Origin: Paenibacillus sp. HGH0039
Lineage (GTDB): Bacteria; Bacillota; Bacilli; Paenibacillales; NBRC-103111
Assembly: GCF_000411255.1 (NCBI RefSeq)
Contig: NZ_KE150412.1
Coordinates: 549,609-613,608, forward strand
DNA: 64,000 nucleotides
Direction of reading: 5' to 3'
The notes below the pieces were generated by a model, which was not told the DNA's origin, ran no database searches, and was given only the letters and a program-made list of their open reading frames with translations. Shown here piece by piece: positions 8,174 through 17,065 of the stretch. Each line of letters opens with the position of its first letter. The first letter of the stretch is position 1. The position numbers and the translations under genes were made by a program.

Positions 8174-10300
8174 TTAGGGCGACCACCAGTTCCAACGGCC
8201 CAGAAGTTTCATCAAGGCAGGCACCAGAATCATGCGGATCAGAGTGGCATCCAGAAAAATGGCTCCCGCAATACCGGTTCCCAGCTGTTTAACCCCCGCT
8301 ACGTCCGCTCCCGCAAACGGAAGCGTGACGGCGATCATGATAGCCGCCGCCGACGTAATGATCCGACTTGTGGAGGCCAGTCCCGCTGCAACCGCGTAAT
8401 CGTTGTCCAGCGTCTGCCGGTAAACTTCGGCAATTCGGGCGACCAGGAACACTCCGTAGTCCATGCTGATGCCGAACACAAGGCCGAAGATGAATACGGG
8501 AATCATGATCGCGATAGAGCCGCCGCCATCGGCCGCCCCTTCCTGAAAAATCCAGGTCAACAGACCGAATGAAGCGGTAATGCTGAGAACATTCATCAGG
8601 AGCGTTTTAAGAGGAATGAATACGGACCCGAACGCCTTGTACAGCAGGAAAAAATTCGTAACGAGGACAAACAACAGCACCTTATGCAAGTTGGTAAAAA
8701 TCGCGTCGTACACTTCCTGACGATACTTGGCCTCTCCGCCCAGTTGAAAAGGAATCTGCTCTTGATTTCCCGCGGCCTCCCATTTGCGCAGCCACTCCCT
8801 CGTTGCTTCCGAATCGGGATCGGTGCGAAGGTAAACGTCCATGACCAGCTGATTTTGATGAAAATAAAAGGGAAGCAAGGCGGCTTCGTGACGGACACCC
8901 GGCTTTTCAAGAAACAGAGAGAGCTGTTCGCCGTTCATGCCCAGTCTGGAGAAAACCGAATCCACCCGGACCACTTGCGGGTCCCGTTGAAGCCGCTGAT
9001 ACAACCGGTAAGCATGCTGCCAGTCAAAACGTTGTCCGCTGTGCGCACCGGCCTCTTTGACACCCAGAAGAAGGGTGGCTTCCGGCGAAGGAAAACGGAC
9101 GGCCAGCCGTTCGGCTGCGGCGCGCGATTCCGTGCCTTCGGGAAGCGAAGCCGCGTCCGGAACCGCCATCTTCATCCGGCCCACCGGCAGGATGAAGATG
9201 AAAACGATCAGGATGGCGAGCAGCGCCAGCCGCAGGGGTCTTTTCATAACGGCCGCAGACAAGCGATGCCAGAACCGGCCGCCGTTAACGGGAAACCGGG
9301 CGGCGTTTTCCGCTTCAATCCTTGTCCGCAGCAAAGACAACACCGCAGGCAGCAGCGTAAATGACAAGAAAACGGAGACAATCAGGACGGTAAAGGCAGC
9401 CCAGGCGACCGAGGCGAACATCGGAAGAGGGATGAACAGGATGCCGAGCAGGCCAAGCGCCACACATCCGGCCGAATACAATACCGCTCTTCCCGAAGTC
9501 CGCATAGTAAACCGAAGCGCCGGTTCGGCCCTGCCGCAGCTCAGTTCTTCCCGGAACCGGCTCACGAGCATCAAGGAAAAATCGATACTCAGCGCCAGCC
9601 CCACCATCGGAATGACGTTGAGAACGAAATTGGACAAATCCGTCACCATCCCGATCCAGTAAACGATTCCCATCGAAACGACGGTAGAAACCATTCCGAG
9701 TACGACCGGAATCAAAGCGGTCGCCGCTCCGCCGAAGGCTATCCACAAGATAAGAAACGCAGCGGGAAGCCCGATCAGCTCCGCTTTTCTCATATCTCTT
9801 TCACTCGCCTCATTCACATCCGCCTGAACGACCGGCTTCCCGGTGAGCTTCCACGCGAAGCCGGGATGAGCGGGCAGGCGACCGCGCAGCTCTCCCAGTA
9901 CCTCCTGTTCATTCCGTCCGGTAAAGCGGATATCCAGCAGCGCGTAGGCCTTGCCGGAACGCAGCATTTCCTCCTGATCCAGGGGTGAAACGATCCTGTC
10001 CAGTCCAGGCAAGCCCTCGGCATTGCGCAGGACGGAGCGGATATAAGCTCTAAATTCCTCCTTCGGACCGGGCGCGTTCTGCTCGAACCATAGAACGACC
10101 GGCTCGGCAGGCCGGTTAAAACCCGCGTCCAGCCGCTCCCGGACCGTACCGAACGAGCCTTCGGGATCGAGTCCGTGCCCCTGGAGCACGGAAGGAAGAC
10201 TGTGGGCGTAGCCCCCGAAGAAAACGAGGCAGGCCGCCCAACAGACGAGAATGATCTTCGGATAGCGGAAAGAAAGGACAGCCAGTCTGTGCAAGCCCAT
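8174..10300 (-). CDS. MMPL family (RND-type) lipid exporter
   Basis: A 708-residue protein with ATG after GAGAGGAGGGC. It has the duplicated MMPL/RND plan: one N-terminal helix (about residues 15-33), an extracytoplasmic domain to about 175, helices to about 330 including GLALSIDFSLMLVSRF, a second N-helix near 360, a second loop to about 540 and a last helical bundle with GISMDYGVFLVARI. The two Asp-containing motifs (IDFSL, MDYGV) are the proton-relay positions of this family. MMPL proteins export lipids. As the last gene of the type III PKS operon (32 bp after the oxidoreductase) it probably exports the polyketide lipid. Confidence 0.9.
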   Translation of the reverse strand: MGLHRLAVLSFRYPKIILVCWAACLVFFGGYAHSLPSVLQGHGLDPEGSFGTVRERLDAGFNRPAEPVVLWFEQNAPGPKEEFRAYIRSVLRNAEGLPGLDRIVSPLDQEEMLRSGKAYALLDIRFTGRNEQEVLGELRGRLPAHPGFAWKLTGKPVVQADVNEASERDMRKAELIGLPAAFLILWIAFGGAATALIPVVLGMVSTVVSMGIVYWIGMVTDLSNFVLNVIPMVGLALSIDFSLMLVSRFREELSCGRAEPALRFTMRTSGRAVLYSAGCVALGLLGILFIPLPMFASVAWAAFTVLIVSVFLSFTLLPAVLSLLRTRIEAENAARFPVNGGRFWHRLSAAVMKRPLRLALLAILIVFIFILPVGRMKMAVPDAASLPEGTESRAAAERLAVRFPSPEATLLLGVKEAGAHSGQRFDWQHAYRLYQRLQRDPQVVRVDSVFSRLGMNGEQLSLFLEKPGVRHEAALLPFYFHQNQLVMDVYLRTDPDSEATREWLRKWEAAGNQEQIPFQLGGEAKYRQEVYDAIFTNLHKVLLFVLVTNFFLLYKAFGSVFIPLKTLLMNVLSITASFGLLTWIFQEGAADGGGSIAIMIPVFIFGLVFGISMDYGVFLVARIAEVYRQTLDNDYAVAAGLASTSRIITSAAAIMIAVTLPFAGADVAGVKQLGTGIAGAIFLDATLIRMILVPALMKLLGRWNWWSP

Positions 10301-10332
10301 GCCCTCCTCTCTTTCCGAATAGCAACCGAAGA

Positions 10333-11829
10333 TTAGTATTCTCCTTCCGGCTTCAGCCGAGTGGCCTCCAATAATCCGGAGGCCATACCCGGCGAAAGCT
10401 GCGCAAGACGCAGCAGCAAGCGCACCGCGGCCGGACTATCGAGGGAGGACTGCAGCAGCCGTCCCCATCTCAGCGGTCTCCCAAACGTGCGCTTAACGGC
10501 GCGGACGTACTGCTCTTCCCACCCGGCAAGGCTGAGCTTCCCCCGCAGATAGTCGTCTGCCAGGGGGGCGCACAGCCGCGCCGAGCGGAGGGCCATGGAC
10601 ATGCCGTCCCCGCACAGCGGGGGAATCATCACCGATGAATCCCCGAGGCGCGGCACCATGTCCCAGGGGTTCAAGCGCCGGTTCAGCTTCACCGGCGCGA
10701 CCGCTGCCTGTGCACCCGGCACAGGCAGCCCCCGCTTCAGCTTCGAATGAAGCGGGGGGCACCGCTGCGCGGCGGCTTCCAGCAGCGCGAGCACGCTTTT
10801 GCCCGCGCCGCGGAACGCATCCCGCGACAGCAGCGCGGAGACGTTGACCAGGCCGTCTTCTATGGGGCACAGCCCCAGGTAGCCGCCGGGAAAGAGATAC
10901 AGCTCGACGATCGGCTCCATCTCGATTCCCGCGTAATGAGATTTGACGCCCATATAGTCGGGGGCGCTGCGTTTCCATGGGTTCAGGGTTCCGCGGGTAC
11001 GCCACGCATGGGTGGAGCAGGCCTGTTTTCCAGGGTTTGCCGGGTTTGCCGGGTTTGCCGGGTTTGCCGGGTTTGCCGGGTTTGCCGGGCATGCTGCGTT
11101 TGTCGGGCTTGTCGGGCATGCTGGGTTTGTTGGATTTGTCGGGTTTGCCGGGCTAGATGAGCCAGCTTGGTTTTTCCGATCTGCCGGGTTCAGTAAATTT
11201 AACGGCATGAAAGAATTTAACTGCCCCTCCGTTTTCGCGCTTGTCAAGATCGACGCGCCTTGAGGCCTCCGCAGACTTCCCGGTCCTCCGGAAAACCTCT
11301 CCCCACCGGAGTCACCCGCGCAACAAGCACCGGTTACGGGAGCCTGCCCGTTCGCTCCCCAGGCGGCAATAACCGTGCGGGCCCGGATGAGCTCCATCCT
11401 GCCTTCTCTCTTCACTCTTACCTCGCAGCTCTCATCGGCGAGCCTCGTAACCGAGAGAACCGCCGCCGAGGTCAGGACCCTGACTCCCGCGGCTGCGGCT
11501 GCTTCATGCAGCGCTTCGTCAAGCCGGAAGCGGCTCAGTCCCATAGCGGTTCCCGGCAGCGGGATGTCGACATGGCCGCCTTCCGCGGTAATCAGCCGCG
11601 CCCGCTCCACCCGGGCCGGGCGAAGGGCCGACACGCGGTCCAGCAGGCCGGCGGCATCCAGCGTCTGCCGGACTTCCGGCGACAGAAACTCCCCGCACAC
11701 CTTATGGCGGGGAAAGCGGTGCCGGTCCACCAGCAGCGTCCGCCATCCTTTCTCCGCCAGGCTTTTAGCGATAAGGCTTCCGGCTAAGCCCGCTCCCAGA
11801 ACGGCAACGTCCGTCTCGGTTACGTTCAT
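10333..11829 (-). CDS. FAD-dependent oxidoreductase of the type III PKS operon, with a large low-complexity insertion
   Basis: A 498-residue protein starting with the Rossmann FAD motif VLGAGLAGSLIAKSL (from about residue 9) and KVCGEFLSPEV, as in geranylgeranyl-reductase/SrsC-like flavoproteins. The GDG motif (PPLCGDGMSMAL) appears near residue 400. Compared with the usual 370-390 residues, about 110 residues are inserted between VIAAWG and YMGVKSHY. The insertion (about residues 165-290) ends in a run of Ala-Asn-Pro and related xxP triplets encoded by a 9-bp tandem repeat. The frame stays open throughout. Start and upstream stop overlap by 4 bp (ATGA) with the methyltransferase. It probably hydroxylates or reduces the polyketide; whether it is active with this insertion is uncertain. 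Confidence 0.82.
   Translation of the reverse strand: MNVTETDVAVLGAGLAGSLIAKSLAEKGWRTLLVDRHRFPRHKVCGEFLSPEVRQTLDAAGLLDRVSALRPARVERARLITAEGGHVDIPLPGTAMGLSRFRLDEALHEAAAAAGVRVLTSAAVLSVTRLADESCEVRVKREGRMELIRARTVIAAWGANGQAPVTGACCAGDSGGERFSGGPGSLRRPQGASILTSAKTEGQLNSFMPLNLLNPADRKNQAGSSSPANPTNPTNPACPTSPTNAACPANPANPANPANPANPANPGKQACSTHAWRTRGTLNPWKRSAPDYMGVKSHYAGIEMEPIVELYLFPGGYLGLCPIEDGLVNVSALLSRDAFRGAGKSVLALLEAAAQRCPPLHSKLKRGLPVPGAQAAVAPVKLNRRLNPWDMVPRLGDSSVMIPPLCGDGMSMALRSARLCAPLADDYLRGKLSLAGWEEQYVRAVKRTFGRPLRWGRLLQSSLDSPAAVRLLLRLAQLSPGMASGLLEATRLKPEGEY
11033..11153. repeat. 9-bp tandem repeat (GGGTTTGCC) inside the oxidoreductase gene
   Basis: Six perfect copies of GGGTTTGCC run from 11033 to 11086, followed by about seven degenerate 9-bp units to about 11153. 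The period keeps the reading frame, so copy-number changes would lengthen or shorten an Ala-Asn-Pro tract in the protein without a frameshift. Confidence 0.9.
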
Positions 11830-12572
11830 GGCTTACGCTCCGATCCCGCATCCGGCTGCGGCTGCCGGGGAATCACGACCGCATAGCGGAACAGCGGTCT
11901 CCAGGAGACGTGATAACCGGGCATCTCCAGTGCTTTCCCGAGAACGGACCAATCCTCCGGCGAGAAGCCTTTGGCGACGGATAGCGGTCCGTCATGGCGG
12001 ATGTAGCGGTTTCTCGACAAGACGCGGGAAGCCAGCCAGACGGCGGACCAGGCCAGCCAGTGACGGTGAATATCGTTAACGGCGATGCCGAGGCGGGACG
12101 CCCGGAGCATCGTGCGAACGACATCGGGGAGCTCGTCCGGGGAGAAGTGATGGAGAAACTGGGTGCCGGTCACAATATCGGCGCAGCCTTCGGGAAGCTC
12201 GAACAAACTGGCACGCCGGATCTCCACTCTCGGTTCGCTGCGGAACAAACGCCGTGCCTCTTCGCAGGCTTCTTCTGTAATATCGCATAAGGTAACGGTC
12301 ACGCGTATCTTGCGGTCGTCCGCCCACCGGAGTACGTGACGGTTAACGTCGCCGGAGCCGGAACCGACATCAAGCACGGTCAGTTCTACTGGCTTTCCGG
12401 CTGCCGTCCACAATTTTTCGATCCCGTACAAGGTCGGGCCGGACGCCGCAAACAGACGGTTGAGCCTGCGAAGATGCCGTAAAGCCTCCGTAAGCTCGGC
12501 TCCTCCGCAGGTGAGATCATCCATATATTCCGCTTCCGGCGAACGGCTGCGCAAGCGGTCAAACGGCGGCAT
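11826..12572 (-). CDS. Class I SAM-dependent methyltransferase of the type III PKS operon
   Basis: A 248-residue protein with motif I VLDVGSGSGDVNRHVL (about residues 67-82), an acidic CDITEEA at the end of strand 2, and DIVTGTQFLHHFSPDEL as motifs II/III. It overlaps the PKS gene by 14 bp and the oxidoreductase gene by 4 bp, so translation is probably coupled. In comparable operons (Bacillus bpsAB, Streptomyces srsABC) a methyltransferase O-methylates the resorcinol or pyrone product, although the Bacillus enzyme belongs to a different family. I infer the same role here. Confidence 0.85.
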   Translation of the reverse strand: MPPFDRLRSRSPEAEYMDDLTCGGAELTEALRHLRRLNRLFAASGPTLYGIEKLWTAAGKPVELTVLDVGSGSGDVNRHVLRWADDRKIRVTVTLCDITEEACEEARRLFRSEPRVEIRRASLFELPEGCADIVTGTQFLHHFSPDELPDVVRTMLRASRLGIAVNDIHRHWLAWSAVWLASRVLSRNRYIRHDGPLSVAKGFSPEDWSVLGKALEMPGYHVSWRPLFRYAVVIPRQPQPDAGSERKP

Positions 12573-13707
12573 CCGCTGTTTTCTCCCGCGCAGCGCCTAC
12601 CGGTATGTAGGTGAACCGGATAAGCTCCGCCGTAAGTCCGGGGCCGAAGGCCAGAGCGATCCCGTCGGCGGCATCCGCTCCCGCCGTTCGAAGCTCCGTC
12701 CGCATCTGCTGCAGGACGAAAAGAATCGTTGCGGAAGAGAGGTTCCCGAAGTCCCGCAGCACTTGTCTGCTGGGCGCAGTCTGCTCTTCCGTCAGGCCGT
12801 ATACCTGCGCGACCGCATCCACGATCCCTTTGCCCCCGGGATGAATCGCCCACAGCCAGGGAAGACGTTCCCCGTCCAGCAGTTTACCGATCTCCTGTGG
12901 AATCCGGTTCGTAATAAGTTTGGGGATAGCCGGAGACAAATATAAGTCGAAACCGAAATTGCCGACTTCCCAAGTCATCTCCTCGGCCGCTTCCGGAATG
13001 AGAACGGAGCGGTGATTCCCCAGCCCGAATATCCCTTGCCTTGATTCTCCCGTGCGCCCGATTACGCAGGCGGACGCTCCGTCCCCGAAAAATGACGCTC
13101 CGAAAAGAGCCTCTTTACCGCCGGACGGCTGTATATGCAGCGTGCACAATTCGACGCTAACGATCAGCACGTTCGCCTGCGGGGCGGAATCCGCTATTTC
13201 ACGGGCCAGGCATACGGCACGCAGTCCCGCCGCGCATCCGATGAATTGAAGCGGAATCCGGGAGACTTCCCTGGACAAGCCCAGTTCTTTTACAAGCGAG
13301 GCGTCCAGTCCCGGCAGGAACTGCCCCGTGCAGCTGACGGTGATCAGATGTGTGATGTCCGAGGCGGAAAGACCGCTGTCCGCCAGTGCCTGTCCGGCCG
13401 CTTGACGCGCCAGCGGCACCGATTCTCTTTTATAAACCGCCATTCGTTCGGCAGTCGACGGGATAAGACCCGGCTCCGTATCCGGCAGATAACGGCATGA
13501 AGAAACCGGCGCCAGAAGACCGGGTTCGCAGGTGTACCGGGTTTCAACGCCGCACTGTTTGAACAGCCGTTTGGCCCAGCGGGCGGAATCGGGATAACGT
13601 TCCAAAGCCTGTGCCAACCGGAGGACTACTTCCGATTGTTTCAGCGGGTAGGCCGGAACGGCCGTACCTATTCCCAGAATTGCGGTTGCAGGAGTCGTCT
13701 GGTCCAT
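12559..13707 (-). CDS. Type III polyketide synthase (chalcone/stilbene synthase family)
   Basis: A 382-residue protein, the normal length for the family. The catalytic triad is visible: Cys158 in QFIGCAAGLRA, His289 in WAIHPGGKGI and Asn322 in DFGNLSSATI. ELCTLHIQ and FGASFFGDGASA are further family blocks. It condenses an acyl-CoA starter with malonyl-CoA units to give an alkylpyrone or alkylresorcinol. It is the first gene of an operon with methyltransferase, oxidoreductase and MMPL exporter, which is similar in logic to phenolic-lipid operons. The start follows GAGGAGATGAACC. It resembles BpsA more than plant enzymes. Confidence 0.93.
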   Translation of the reverse strand: MDQTTPATAILGIGTAVPAYPLKQSEVVLRLAQALERYPDSARWAKRLFKQCGVETRYTCEPGLLAPVSSCRYLPDTEPGLIPSTAERMAVYKRESVPLARQAAGQALADSGLSASDITHLITVSCTGQFLPGLDASLVKELGLSREVSRIPLQFIGCAAGLRAVCLAREIADSAPQANVLIVSVELCTLHIQPSGGKEALFGASFFGDGASACVIGRTGESRQGIFGLGNHRSVLIPEAAEEMTWEVGNFGFDLYLSPAIPKLITNRIPQEIGKLLDGERLPWLWAIHPGGKGIVDAVAQVYGLTEEQTAPSRQVLRDFGNLSSATILFVLQQMRTELRTAGADAADGIALAFGPGLTAELIRFTYIPVGAAREKTADAAV

Positions 13708-14032
13708 CTACCGGTTCATCTCCTCGTCTATAAATAGGCCAGAACGGCCGAAAACAGCGAAAACGGCAGGCCGGTTCTCATGTTCAATCAGCCTCTATAC
13801 TCATCTGTATTCACAGCGGGCGCAGCTTAGTACAGGCTATCCATTTCGGGCAGAATAATCGGCTGTGTCGCTCCATAGGCAAGTAACATACGGCTGACCG
13901 CCTTCATGTGACGCCGAGCATCGCGCGCCGGGAGCCTTGCGCGGCGCGAATCTAGGTTTGATTCGTTTTTGCGCATCCGCGTATTCGCAAGGACGTGTAA
14001 CCGGGACACCCTGCCCCTGCCGTTCCCGCCAA
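13708..14032. other. Intergenic region upstream of the type III PKS operon
   Basis: No convincing gene. A 60-codon open frame at 13827-14009 (minus) has a basic, Arg-rich composition and no ribosome binding site, so I leave it out. The first 120 bp should hold the PKS promoter. TATTTATAGAC close to the start is the only -10-like sequence, without a clear -35. Confidence 0.5.
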
Positions 14033-14062
14033 ATAAAAAAAGCCGCAGAAAGCGCGGCTTTT
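14033..14062 (-). terminator. Intrinsic terminator of the YdcF-like gene
   Basis: AGCCGC / GCGGCT arms with a short loop, followed on the minus strand by T7. It is directly after the stop at 14067. Confidence 0.75.
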
Positions 14063-14066
14063 AAAC

Positions 14067-14651
14067 TTATGAATTTTTGCCGAGAAAATAGCCGGTTAAC
14101 TTCAGATACTCCGTGAAAGTAACCATCAGGCTCTTGTTATTGCCCCACCATTTCCGGGGAGTAAAGTTTTTGTCGGGGGCGGCCACATAATGCAGCTGAA
14201 TGCCGGAATCTTTGAACGCCCGGTCGAAAAGCAGCTTGACCCTTCTCATATGGAAGTCCGAAGAAACGACGGTCACGGATTTGAACGCATGTTTCTCGAT
14301 GACTTTTTTGGAAAACACGGCATTTTCATACGTGCTGTCCGCCCGGTCCTCCAGGACGATAGCTTGCTCGGGAACGCCAAGCTCCATGGCGTGTTCTTTC
14401 ATGAGATCGGCCATTCTGCTGTTCCGGTACACTTCGCCCCCGGAAAACATGAGATACGGGGCAACTCCGTTTTTGTACAGCTCGGCTCCTTTCTCCGTCC
14501 TTTCCCCCCTGTCTCCAGAGAGAACGAGGATCACATCGGATTTAACCGGTTCTTCCGTATAGACGAGGAAAGAGCCCGCGTTTTTCACCGCGATCATCAG
14601 GACAATGAACAGTCCGAAAGCAAGTATGAGTTTAATTTGTTTTTTCGTCAA
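14067..14651 (-). CDS. YdcF/SanA/ElyC family protein (DUF218)
   Basis: A 194-residue protein, TTG start after GTGAGG. It has an N-terminal membrane anchor (LILAFGLFIVLMIAV, about residues 8-22) and an extracytoplasmic DUF218 domain. The domain blocks are DVILVLSGDRGERTEKGAELY, then YLMFSGGEVY, then LEDRADSTYENAVFS and VVSSDFHMRRV. The S-S-D-F-H-M-R-R motif is diagnostic. Members affect envelope integrity and polysaccharide handling in other bacteria, with no agreed reaction. It is a single-gene unit. Confidence 0.85.
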   Translation of the reverse strand: MTKKQIKLILAFGLFIVLMIAVKNAGSFLVYTEEPVKSDVILVLSGDRGERTEKGAELYKNGVAPYLMFSGGEVYRNSRMADLMKEHAMELGVPEQAIVLEDRADSTYENAVFSKKVIEKHAFKSVTVVSSDFHMRRVKLLFDRAFKDSGIQLHYVAAPDKNFTPRKWWGNNKSLMVTFTEYLKLTGYFLGKNS

Positions 14652-14749
14652 AAAGCCTCACTCCATTTACCGGATCCATGCCCCCTATCTTACCACAGAT
14701 GGACGCCGCATTTCTTTCGGATCTCGTAAACGCGTAAAACGTAAAGCCT

Positions 14750-16018
14750 TCATTCGGCTCCGCGTTCTTCTCCGACGAACCCGTTGGCCGCGGCACCCTG
14801 GCCGACCACAAAGAGCAGGACGGCGATTGCGGCGAGCAGGAGAAGCGGAGTCGTCCACCCGCCTGTCGTGTCATGCAGGAACCCGAACAGAATCGGTCCG
14901 GCGGCGGCCAGCAGGTAACCGAATGATTGCGCCATGCCGGACAATTCGGCGGACTGCTGGGCGCTTCGCGTACGCAGGCTGAAGAACATCATCGCCAGAC
15001 TGAATGCGCAGCCCCCGCCTATGCCGGCCAGGATGATCCACAGCGGCACGAGAGCAGTGCTTCCCAGCAGCAGTCCGAGAATCCCCGCGAGGAACAGCAC
15101 GCACGTGAGCGTAACGAGGAAGCGCTGATTGGCCATTCTGGCCGCCAGAATGGGCACGACGAACGTGATGGGCAGAAGCGCAAGCTGCATCAGGGAAAGC
15201 ATCCATCCGGCGTATTCGGCGGAAAGTCCTCTGGTGTTCAGGACAGCCGGCAGCCAGGCGACAAACGCATAGAAGAACGTCGACTGGAGTCCCATGAACA
15301 GGGTGACTTTCCAGGCCAGCGGAGATTTCCAGACGGAAACAGATTTTCCGCCGGAGGAATTCGCCGAAACAGCGGACACCCGGGCCGCCCCTTGGCGGGC
15401 TTTGCGGCTGCCGTTAACCAGCGGCAGCCAGAAGAGCAGGGCGAGAAGACTCAACGCGGCCCAGGCCCCCAGAGCGCCTTTCCAGCCGAGGCCGCTTGCC
15501 GCCGGTACGCTGATGCCGGATGCCGCCGCACCGCTCAAGTTCATCGACACGGAGTACACGCCGGTCATCAGACCGATCCGTGCGGGAAAATCCCGCTTGA
15601 TCAGACTGGGAAGCAGCACGTTGCATAGGGCGATGGCGACTCCCAGCAGGGCGGTGCCCAGAAAGAGCGTACCTGCTCCCAACGCCGAACGGAGTAAGAT
15701 GCCGACCGTCAGGATTGCAGCCGCGGCGAGCAGGACCGCCTCGATCCCGTACTTGCGCGCCCATTTGGGCGCGAACGGGGAAATAACGGCAAACATCAGC
15801 AGAGGCAGCGTCGTCAAAGTGCCTGCCAGCGTATTGGAGATGCCGAGCTCTCCCTTAATGGTGCCGATCAAAGGCCCGACGGATGTGAGCGGAGCTCTCA
15901 GTACGGCTCCGATAAACAAAATGCCGACGATCAGCAGCCAGCCGGCGGTTCGCGCCGTATCTTGATCCTGCCGCGCCAGCGGCAGTTCTTCGGGTGGTGT
16001 CATTTCTCTGGTGTTCAT
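14750..16018 (-). CDS. CynX/NimT-type MFS transporter
   Basis: A 422-residue protein with twelve predicted helices in two halves. ILFIGAVLRAPLTSVGPLIGTI at the start and NRDFPARIGLMTGVYSVSMNLSGA-like residues in the middle (KRDFPARIGLMTG) are typical of the CynX/NimT/YeaN branch, which moves cyanate, nitroimidazoles or other small anions. ATG follows TTGGAGGAACAATC. Its start overlaps the stop of the GntR-type regulator gene by 4 bp, so the regulator very likely controls it. The substrate is unknown. Confidence 0.85.
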   Translation of the reverse strand: MNTREMTPPEELPLARQDQDTARTAGWLLIVGILFIGAVLRAPLTSVGPLIGTIKGELGISNTLAGTLTTLPLLMFAVISPFAPKWARKYGIEAVLLAAAAILTVGILLRSALGAGTLFLGTALLGVAIALCNVLLPSLIKRDFPARIGLMTGVYSVSMNLSGAAASGISVPAASGLGWKGALGAWAALSLLALLFWLPLVNGSRKARQGAARVSAVSANSSGGKSVSVWKSPLAWKVTLFMGLQSTFFYAFVAWLPAVLNTRGLSAEYAGWMLSLMQLALLPITFVVPILAARMANQRFLVTLTCVLFLAGILGLLLGSTALVPLWIILAGIGGGCAFSLAMMFFSLRTRSAQQSAELSGMAQSFGYLLAAAGPILFGFLHDTTGGWTTPLLLLAAIAVLLFVVGQGAAANGFVGEERGAE

Positions 16019-16707
16019 GATTGTTCCTCCAAGCGTTTCAGATCGTTTCTCGAGTGCGAGATATATTCGTGGACCGCCTCTGCGGCTTCTTCCACATCCT
16101 GACGGATGATGGCGTCGATCATTTTGGCGTGACTGCGGCGATAAAGTCCGATTTCCGGGATAAGCCCCGACAAACTCCGCACGGAATGATCCAGCGCTTC
16201 GGTCATATGCGCGTAAAGCTCGCTGAACAGCTCGTTATGCGCAGCTGTGACGACTGCTTGGTGAAGCCGGATATCCGCGCCCGAGTAGGCCTCCATGTCC
16301 CGGGATTCCTCCGCCGCCGCGCACGCATCCAGATGAAGCTTTAAGGAGTCGATGTCTTCATCCGTTCTGCGCTCCGCCGCAAGTCTTGCCGCTTCGCGCT
16401 CCAGCGCCTGCCGTACTTCCAGTGTCTCTGCCAGGGTGGATTGCCTGACCCGCTTCTGCAGAACGACGCCTAGGACACTGGACGAGCACACATACGTGCC
16501 GTCCCCCTGCTTCGTCTGAAGCAGCCCCGCATGAACCATGGCGCGCACGGCTTCGCGGATCGTATTGCGGCTGACGCCGAGCGCCTCCGACAGCTCCGGT
16601 TCCGGAGGAATACGCGTTCCGACGGGCCACTGGCCGGATTCGATTAAAGTTTGCAGCTGATCCGCAACCTGCTCGACCAGCGTTAATTTTTTCGGTTTCT
16701 CCAGCAT
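16015..16707 (-). CDS. FadR-subfamily GntR transcriptional regulator
   Basis: A 230-residue protein from the ATG at 16707, which follows TTTGGAGG. The N-terminal winged helix is clear (LVEQVADQLQTLIESGQWPVGTRIP, then EALGVSRNTIREAVRAM, then TKQGDGTYV). The C-terminal FCD domain (about residues 85-225) has the helical pattern with metal/ligand residues D-x-x-x-H (ADIRLHQAV) and a later RRSHAKMIDAI. FCD regulators bind small organic acids and repress adjacent catabolic or transport genes. The 4-bp overlap with the MFS gene points to that transporter as the target. Confidence 0.88.
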   Translation of the reverse strand: MLEKPKKLTLVEQVADQLQTLIESGQWPVGTRIPPEPELSEALGVSRNTIREAVRAMVHAGLLQTKQGDGTYVCSSSVLGVVLQKRVRQSTLAETLEVRQALEREAARLAAERRTDEDIDSLKLHLDACAAAEESRDMEAYSGADIRLHQAVVTAAHNELFSELYAHMTEALDHSVRSLSGLIPEIGLYRRSHAKMIDAIIRQDVEEAAEAVHEYISHSRNDLKRLEEQS

Positions 16708-17065
16708 ATTTCGAAAACCTCCAAACATAGGATGATTGGTCTTTATCTAAAATAGCACAACGAGAGCGATCTGTAAACCGCCTCGCGCCATCGGTTTCCG
16801 GTGTGTATCGTAGCATTCCTTTATGGTAGCCGCCCGCATGTCCTCTCTTCGGTATGGCCTTGGTTTTCGACAAGACGGCCTCATCTGCTGCCCCGGAACA
16901 TCTTCCGCCCATAAAAAAGGATTGTCCCATAATGAGACAATCCTTTGATGAATTCCCCGCCGGAGCAAATGCCCGGTATCCTCCGGCCGTTCGACGAGAT
17001 ACGCTTTTTTTTACAAGCTCCGCTCGTTTCGGGATTCGATGTCATAAATCTACGGCCGCCTCCGG
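16708..17065. other. Intergenic region between the GntR regulator and niaP
   Basis: No gene seen. It holds the promoter region of the regulator operon in the first 100 bp and a strong hairpin terminator at 16913-16945. The remaining 120 bp next to niaP show no clear structure. Confidence 0.5.
16913..16945 (-). terminator. Intrinsic terminator downstream of niaP
   Basis: GGATTGTC / GACAATCC arms around CCATAATGA, followed by T6 on the minus strand and TTT on the plus strand. It lies 120 bp beyond the niaP stop. Confidence 0.7.

Noticed and set aside
11033-11153. Possible CRISPR-like array
   Set aside because: The 9-bp units are contiguous with no spacers, and lie in frame inside a coding gene.
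11012-11263. Plus-strand Gly-Phe-Ala repeat frame
   Set aside because: It merely translates the 9-bp repeat in the other direction.
13827-14009. 60-codon minus-strand frame
   Set aside because: Arg-rich, no ribosome binding site, in a non-coding gap.
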